A stretch of 11,544 nt of DNA from an uncultured Collinsella sp. (GTDB lineage Bacteria > Actinomycetota > Coriobacteriia > Coriobacteriales > Coriobacteriaceae): assembly GCA_902475475.1 (NCBI GenBank), contig CABRZY010000043.1, positions 1-11,544 of the forward strand, read 5' to 3'. Made by a program: the position numbers and the translations under genes. This document shows, one piece after another, positions 7,195 to 11,544 of the stretch (its first letter is position 1; each line of letters starts with the position of its first letter). A model generated the notes under the pieces. That model ran no database searches. It saw only the letters and a program-made list of their open reading frames with translations, and was not told the DNA's origin.

Positions 7195-7210
7195 GTAGGA
7201 GGCGATTCTG

Positions 7211-8677
7211 TTGTCACAGTTCACCGATATCAGCCGCATTAACGTGTGCGGCGGCGACGGCGGAGCCGGATGCATGTCGTTTAGGCGCGAGGCATTTGTC
7301 CCCAAGGGCGGCCCCGATGGCGGCGACGGCGGTCGTGGCGGCAATGTCGTCATCCAGGCCGATGCTCAGCTGTCTTCGCTGATCGATTACCGCTTTAAGC
7401 ATCACTTCCGCGCCGAGCGCGGCACGCACGGGCAGGGTGCCCGTCGTAACGGTAAGAGCGGCGAGGACCTGATTCTCAAGGTCCCTATGGGTACCGTGGT
7501 GCGCGAGCTCGATCCCGAGACGCAGACCCCGATGTTCGAGATTGCCGACCTGGTGCACGACGGCGAGCGCGTCGTCGTGGCGCCCGGCGGTGCCGGCGGC
7601 CTGGGCAACACGCACTTTGTGACGTCGGTGCGCCGCGCGCCCGCGTTCGCTCAGCTGGGCGAACCGGCCGAGGAGCACTGGATTGAGCTCGAGATGAAGC
7701 TTATGGCCGATGCCGCGCTCGTGGGCTTTCCCTCGGTTGGTAAGTCATCGCTCATCGCGCGCATGAGTGCCGCCCGCCCCAAGATCGCTGACTACCCGTT
7801 TACCACGCTCGTGCCGAACCTCGGCATGGTGCGTGCCGGCGAATATTCTTACGTCGTTGCCGACGTCCCCGGTCTTATTGAGGGCGCGAGCGAGGGCAAG
7901 GGCCTGGGTCACCAGTTCCTGCGCCACATTGAGCGTACGGCCCTGATCATGCACGTCGTTGACATGACGGGTGGTTTTGAGGATCGCGATCCGGTTGAGG
8001 ACTATCGCATCATCAACCGCGAGCTCGAGCAGTATGGCGCTGAGCTTTCTGAGCGTCCGCAGATCGTCGTTGCCAACAAGTGCGACGCGCCGGGCACGGC
8101 CGACAAGATTGCCGACCTCAAGCGTGCAGCGCTCGACGACGGCCATATGTTCTTTGCCGTGTCCGCCGTGACGGGTGCCGGTCTCAACACGCTGATGCTT
8201 GCCGTGGGCGAGCAGGTGGCTAAGCTGCGCGCCGAGTTGGCTGTCTCGGATGAGCCGGTCGTTCTGCGCGACGATGAGTGGGAGCGCCGTCGCCTGCAGC
8301 GTGAGAAGCGTTTCCGCATTGTCCAGGAAGAGCCCGGTGCCTTCCGCGTGGTCGGTCGTGCCATCGAGCGCATGGTCATCCAGACCGACTGGGAAAATGA
8401 GGAAGCCGTCATTTACCTGCAGCATAAGTTTGCGCGTATGGGTGTTGACGACGCGCTCGAGAAGGCCGGTTGCCGTGCGGGCGACGAGGTCCGCATTTGC
8501 CAGCGCGCCTTTGACTTTGAGGGCGCCGAAGACTTCTCGGAGTACGAGGAGCTCGAGGATGCTGGCGAGGACGTTGCCGTTGAGGCCATTGACGTGACCG
8601 ATGCTTCGGATGAGGGCGTCGAGATTGTCGATGCGGTGGATGCCGCGGACGATGCCGAGACCTCGGAGGGCGAGTAG
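7211..8677 (+). CDS. obgE: GTPase Obg, ribosome assembly and stress factor
   Basis: This is a large GTPase acting in late 50S subunit maturation and stress response. At 488 residues it has the Gly-rich Obg fold (1 to about 158), a G domain and an OCT-type domain (about 360-437). The nucleotide motifs are G1 GFPSVGKSS (172-180), G3 DVPGLIEGA (218-226), G4 NKCD (289-292) and G5 SAV (318-320). The last 51 residues (438-488) are very acidic, with 22 Asp or Glu and no Lys or Arg. The start is TTG at 7211, 8 bases after a perfect AGGAGG (7197-7202). The reading frame begins within a few residues of the conserved Obg N-terminus. The gene lies right behind a terminator with no visible promoter of its own. 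nadD starts three bases after its stop. Confidence 0.97.
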   Translation: MSQFTDISRINVCGGDGGAGCMSFRREAFVPKGGPDGGDGGRGGNVVIQADAQLSSLIDYRFKHHFRAERGTHGQGARRNGKSGEDLILKVPMGTVVRELDPETQTPMFEIADLVHDGERVVVAPGGAGGLGNTHFVTSVRRAPAFAQLGEPAEEHWIELEMKLMADAALVGFPSVGKSSLIARMSAARPKIADYPFTTLVPNLGMVRAGEYSYVVADVPGLIEGASEGKGLGHQFLRHIERTALIMHVVDMTGGFEDRDPVEDYRIINRELEQYGAELSERPQIVVANKCDAPGTADKIADLKRAALDDGHMFFAVSAVTGAGLNTLMLAVGEQVAKLRAELAVSDEPVVLRDDEWERRRLQREKRFRIVQEEPGAFRVVGRAIERMVIQTDWENEEAVIYLQHKFARMGVDDALEKAGCRAGDEVRICQRAFDFEGAEDFSEYEELEDAGEDVAVEAIDVTDASDEGVEIVDAVDAADDAETSEGE

Positions 8678-8680
8678 GCC

Positions 8681-9358
8681 ATGTCGCTGCGCGGTGGAAT
8701 CGGTCTGCCCGAGCTTCCTCTTGAGGACGGGCAGGAGTTTAGGCTCGGCATTATGGGTGGCACCTTTGATCCCATCCATTACGGGCACCTGGTGACCGCC
8801 GAGCAGGCGCGCGAGTCGCTCGACTTGGACGCTGTGCTCTTTATGCCGGCGGGCTCTCCTGCCTTTAAGCTTGACAAGCCGGTGACGCCTGCCGAGGACC
8901 GTTATGCCATGACGGTCCTCGCCACCGCCGCGAACCCGGCCTTTTTGGCGAGCCGGTTCGAGATCGACCGTCCGGGCGTAACCTATACGGCCGATACGCT
9001 TCATGCCCTTCGCGACTTTTACCCGCCGCAGGTAAAGCTCTACTTTATTACGGGCGCCGACGCGATTATCGATATTGTGACCTGGCATGATGCCGAACGA
9101 ATCGCTGAGCTTGCTACCTTTATTGCGGCGACACGACCGGGCTTTGATATCGATACGGCGCGTGCCCGAATCAAAGAGTCGGGGCTGCCGTTCGACGTGC
9201 GCTATATTCAGATTCCGGCGCTGGCGATCAGCTCGACGAACATTCGTAAGCGAGTTGCCCGCGGTATGAGCGTGCGCTATCTTACGAGCGAGTCCGTGCT
9301 CGGCTACATTCGCAAACGCAGGCTATATGCCGATTTGGGCCAAGAAGATTTTGAGTGA
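8681..9358 (+). CDS. nadD: Nicotinate-nucleotide adenylyltransferase
   Basis: NadD transfers AMP from ATP to nicotinate mononucleotide, giving deamido-NAD in cytoplasmic NAD synthesis. The protein has 225 residues. The nucleotidyltransferase motif GGTFDPIHYGH (26-36) and the C-terminal ISSTNIR (183-189) are intact. The ATG at 8681 places about 23 extra residues before the usual first strand. It is supported by GGAGG at 8665-8669, inside the end of obgE and 11 bases away. No better start closer to the LGIMGGTF segment is evident. The order obgE-nadD-yqeK-rsfS is common in Gram-positive bacteria. yqeK follows after 12 bases. Confidence 0.97.
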   Translation: MSLRGGIGLPELPLEDGQEFRLGIMGGTFDPIHYGHLVTAEQARESLDLDAVLFMPAGSPAFKLDKPVTPAEDRYAMTVLATAANPAFLASRFEIDRPGVTYTADTLHALRDFYPPQVKLYFITGADAIIDIVTWHDAERIAELATFIAATRPGFDIDTARARIKESGLPFDVRYIQIPALAISSTNIRKRVARGMSVRYLTSESVLGYIRKRRLYADLGQEDFE

Positions 9359-9359
9359 T

Positions 9360-9364
9360 GGGGG
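9360..9364 (+). promoter_or_regulatory. G-rich ribosome binding site for the yqeK TTG start
   Basis: GGGGG lies six bases before the TTG at 9371. An in-frame TGA at 9356 prevents any earlier start. The next in-frame ATG (9446) would leave only a few residues before the first HD-domain helix, so TTG is preferred. Confidence 0.55.
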
Positions 9365-9370
9365 TCTACG

Positions 9371-9979
9371 TTGTCGGTAGAGGATCAGTTTGAGGGCGAT
9401 GAACGCGCGCTGCTCAAGCGCATTCAAGAGCTGCTCGATGTTCGCATGAAGGATAAGCGCAAGCGCTATGTGCATTCGCTGGGTGTTGCCGAGACCGCAC
9501 TTCATCTGGCCGAGGTCTACGGCGTTGACCGCTTTGATGCCGCTGCTGCCGGTCTGATCCATGACTGGGACAAAGTGCTCTCCGACGACGAGCTGGTTAC
9601 GCGCGCTCTGCATTACGGCATTAAGATTGCCGGCTCTCCGTCTGCCGCGACGCCGCTTTTGCATGGCCCGGTTGCCGCCTATGAGCTTCCGCAGCTTTTT
9701 CCCGAGCTGTCGCCGGCGGTCTTTCAGGCTGTCGACCGTCACACCGTGGGCGCTTGCGACATGACGCCGCTCGATATGGTGGTCTTTGTGGCCGATGCTA
9801 TCGAACCCAACCGCCACGGCGATTATGCCCATGCGCTGCGCAAGATGGTGGGGAAGTCCTCGCTCGACGAGTTGTTCTTCTCCTGTTTTGCGCAGGGTCT
9901 GGTCTATGTGATCCAGTCCGGGCGTTATCTTTATCCCACGGCTATTATGATTTACAACCATTACGCCCAGCTGCGCTAG
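9371..9979 (+). CDS. yqeK: YqeK-like HD-domain hydrolase (probable Ap4A hydrolase)
   Basis: The protein has 202 residues and belongs to the HD metal-dependent phosphohydrolases. YqeK relatives split diadenosine tetraphosphate symmetrically into two ADP. Likely metal ligands are His35 (RYVHSLGV), His64-Asp65 (AGLIHDWDK), His98 (LLHGP), His124 (VDRHT) and Asp142 in FVADAIEPNR. The family's usual order of these motifs is kept. The TTG start is set by an in-frame stop just upstream. It sits between nadD and rsfS, its usual place. The function is inferred from the family and context, not from a unique substrate motif. Confidence 0.93.
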   Translation: MSVEDQFEGDERALLKRIQELLDVRMKDKRKRYVHSLGVAETALHLAEVYGVDRFDAAAAGLIHDWDKVLSDDELVTRALHYGIKIAGSPSAATPLLHGPVAAYELPQLFPELSPAVFQAVDRHTVGACDMTPLDMVVFVADAIEPNRHGDYAHALRKMVGKSSLDELFFSCFAQGLVYVIQSGRYLYPTAIMIYNHYAQLR

Positions 9980-10006
9980 CTTGGGCTGTCTAGAAAGAGG
10001 TATTCC

Positions 10007-10462
10007 ATGGCCGATGAGACCATGACCGACGATCAGATTCTTGAAGGTGTGGAGCACAAGAGTTTTGTTGCCACGTCCGACCGCACCGCTGCCTCGCTGT
10101 CCGCGAGCGGTGTTGCCGCCGAGGATGTCGCCCGCGCCGCCGCGCAGGCCGCCTACGACAAGAAGGGCGAGGACGTTCAGGTGCTCGACCTGACCGAGCT
10201 TTCCGACGTATGCGACTACTTTGTGCTTGCCACCGGTACCAACAACCGCCAGGTCGATTCTATCGTCGACGAGATTGAGGAGAAGGTCGCCGAGGCTTGC
10301 GGCGAGCATCCGTTCTCTATCGAGGGCCGCGAGCAGAAGACCTGGATGCTCATGGACTATGGTTCGGTTGTCGTCCACGTCTTCACTCCCGAAGCCCGCG
10401 ACTTCTACCGCCTCGAGAAACTCTGGGGAGACGCCCCCCAGCTCCCCCTCAACCTCCTCTAG
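10007..10462 (+). CDS. rsfS: Ribosomal silencing factor RsfS
   Basis: RsfS binds ribosomal protein L14 on the 50S subunit and blocks 30S joining, which lowers translation on starvation. The protein has 151 residues, longer than the usual 105-120 because of a poorly conserved, Ala/Ser/Asp-rich N-terminal extension of about 35 residues. The core (about 36-147) shows DYFVLATGTNNRQV (70-83), GREQKTWMLMDYGSVVVHVF (107-126) and FYRLEKLWGDAP (133-144). AAAGAGG at 9994-10000 supports the ATG at 10007. The gene ends with tandem TAG codons (10460-10465), and a strong terminator follows. It is the last gene of the obgE operon. Confidence 0.95.
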   Translation: MADETMTDDQILEGVEHKSFVATSDRTAASLSASGVAAEDVARAAAQAAYDKKGEDVQVLDLTELSDVCDYFVLATGTNNRQVDSIVDEIEEKVAEACGEHPFSIEGREQKTWMLMDYGSVVVHVFTPEARDFYRLEKLWGDAPQLPLNLL

Positions 10463-10503
10463 TAGCTCATTTAAGACGGGGTTTAGCTACCCTCACGCAT
10501 ATC

Positions 10504-10546
10504 GCCGGGCAGTTGCGGTTTTCCGCACCTGCCCGGCTTTCTTTTT
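10504..10546 (+). terminator. Strong Rho-independent terminator after rsfS
   Basis: GCCGGGCAG (10504-10512) pairs perfectly with CTGCCCGGC (10529-10537). After one T/C mismatch, TGCGG (10514-10518) pairs with CCGCA (10523-10527) around a TTTT loop. TTTCTTTTT (10538-10546) follows. The A-run needed for it to terminate dinB from the minus strand is absent, so it mainly serves the plus-strand operon, though the hairpin lies in the dinB 3' flank. Confidence 0.95.
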
Positions 10547-10558
10547 GCCCAAAGGCGG

Positions 10559-11544
10559 TTAATCGTTGAAGCGGGATTGGCGGCCGAAGGATAGGGCGGT
10601 GTCGCCGAACTTGTCTCGGACGGCGTCGATCGCGACGGAGAGCTCGCGGCGGTCGCTGGATTGGGCTCCGCGGTCGTCGACTTCGCAGAACAAGTCGGTC
10701 TGGATGCCGCCCTGATGGTCAAAGTCGCTCATGCCGATGCCTGCTAAGCGAACATGCATGCCTTCCTGCCAGATGTTGTCGAGCAGTTCGAGCGCAACCG
10801 CCACGAAGATGTTCTCATCGTCGGTCGGATGAGGCAGCCGGCGCTGTGCCGAGCGACCGCTTCCATACGTATACTTAAGCTTGAGCGTTACCGTGCCGCC
10901 CGTCAGTCCCTGACGGCGTAGACGGCGTCCAATCGACTCACCCAGCAGCGCAATCGCCGCTTCGATGTCCCCACGCTCAGTTAAATCTTTTGCAAAGGTG
11001 CGCTCATTGCTCACCGATTTAACCTCACGCTCTTCATCGAGACTCGTGACTTCGGAGATTTCGAGTCCCAGCGCACGCTGGCGCATGCGTTCGCCGTTGA
11101 CGCCAAAAATAGAGGCCAGTGTGGACTCAGGCGCGCGCGAAAGCTCGCCGAGGGTGTAGATGCGCATGCGGCGCAGTCGCTCCTCGGCCGAGCGCCCTAT
11201 GCCGCTCATGGCAGATACCGGCAGCGCGGCCAAAAAGCGCTGCTCGGTTCCGGGGCGCACGATGGTCAGCCCAAACGGCTTGTCCCGCTCGCTTGCGATC
11301 TTTGCGACCGTCTTGTTGCAGCCCACGCCAATGGAGCAGGTCACACCCAGCGCTGCCACGCGGTCGCTTATACGCTGCGCAACCAGTAGCGGGTCTTCGG
11401 GCGCAAAGCGACCCGGTGTGATATCGATAAAGGCCTCATCGATGGATACGCGCTCAACGCGCGGGGTCTCGTCGGCGAGAATCGCCATGACCTGCGCGCT
11501 CACCTCACGGTAGCGATCAAAGTGTCCGTGCGTCCAAATGGCCT
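10559..11544 (-). CDS. dinB: DNA polymerase IV (Y-family), N-terminus beyond window edge
   Basis: This is a low-fidelity translesion DNA polymerase. The frame is open through 11544, so about 328 C-terminal residues are present and roughly the first 70 are missing. An internal GTG at 11501-11503 is not the real start: the upstream codons continue the family sequence (HFDRYREVSAQVM). The catalytic carboxylates are in SIDEAFID. CSIGVGCNKTVAKIASERDKP and the helix-hairpin-helix region MSGIGRSAEERL follow, then the little-finger domain. Near the C-terminus QTDLF resembles the clamp-binding motif, followed by AIDAVRDKFG. The gene converges on rsfS, and its promoter and any LexA site lie outside the window. 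DinB is more likely than UmuC, but the missing palm start leaves slight doubt. Confidence 0.94.
   Translation of the reverse strand, partial: AIWTHGHFDRYREVSAQVMAILADETPRVERVSIDEAFIDITPGRFAPEDPLLVAQRISDRVAALGVTCSIGVGCNKTVAKIASERDKPFGLTIVRPGTEQRFLAALPVSAMSGIGRSAEERLRRMRIYTLGELSRAPESTLASIFGVNGERMRQRALGLEISEVTSLDEEREVKSVSNERTFAKDLTERGDIEAAIALLGESIGRRLRRQGLTGGTVTLKLKYTYGSGRSAQRRLPHPTDDENIFVAVALELLDNIWQEGMHVRLAGIGMSDFDHQGGIQTDLFCEVDDRGAQSSDRRELSVAIDAVRDKFGDTALSFGRQSRFND

Noticed and set aside
7745..9088. Long minus-strand open frame (447 codons) opposite obgE and nadD
   Set aside because: It spans two recognised plus-strand genes, and its His/Arg/Leu-rich translation is typical of an antisense shadow.
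9323..10378. Minus-strand open frame (351 codons) opposite yqeK and rsfS
   Set aside because: It is antisense to two genes with clear motifs, and no promoter or ribosome binding site was seen.
10504..10537. Bidirectional terminator shared with dinB
   Set aside because: The stem is strong, but the minus-strand read-out after it has no T-run, so intrinsic termination of dinB is not supported.
11501..11503. GTG as the start of dinB
   Set aside because: Codons beyond it to 11544 continue the polymerase sequence, and the catalytic domain would otherwise lack its N-terminal third.

Overview
The window is a dense, GC-rich bacterial chromosome segment of housekeeping genes. All genes lie on the plus strand except a convergent dinB at the right edge. 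The gene order (PBP2-rodA, a radical SAM gene pair, rplU-rpmA, obgE-nadD-yqeK-rsfS), the GC-rich codon use, several TTG starts, and an L27 that lacks the cleavable N-terminal extension of Firmicutes all point to an actinobacterium. Coriobacteriia, and perhaps Collinsella, is my best guess. That placement is inference from style and gene order, not from a database match.

Left block (1-3695), cell-wall elongation. The 3' three-quarters of a class B penicillin-binding protein (PBP2/MrdA) is followed at once by RodA. The RodA Shine-Dalgarno overlaps the PBP2 stop codon. Together they would form the glycosyltransferase-transpeptidase pair for lateral wall synthesis. Next comes a 309-residue protein whose C-terminal half looks like a DUF697/YcjF-type domain. 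Its function is unknown.

Middle block (3706-6392). A B12-binding-type radical SAM protein (TIGR03960-like) and a DUF2344/TIGR03936-like partner overlap by 4 bp (ATGA). This conserved pair has no established reaction. The RNase E/G gene that often follows it in other genomes is absent here.

Ribosome block (6389-7194). A good sigma-70-type promoter has its -35 box over the stop codon of the DUF2344 gene. It drives rplU (L21) and rpmA (L27), and a Rho-independent terminator follows rpmA. No prp protease gene lies between rplU and rpmA.

Right block (7211-10462). obgE, nadD, yqeK and rsfS form a tightly spaced operon combining ribosome assembly and silencing (Obg, RsfS), NAD synthesis (NadD) and dinucleotide hydrolysis (YqeK). 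No promoter is evident between the terminator at 7151-7194 and obgE, so obgE may depend on readthrough. A very strong terminator (10504-10546) ends the block. dinB (DNA polymerase IV) approaches from the opposite strand and runs off the right edge.

There is no gene-free stretch of 300 bases or more, and I found no tRNA, rRNA, CRISPR array, insertion sequence or attachment site. The window looks like ordinary core genome. The least understood parts are the radical SAM pair and the DUF697 protein, and I do not see a clear new multi-gene system.
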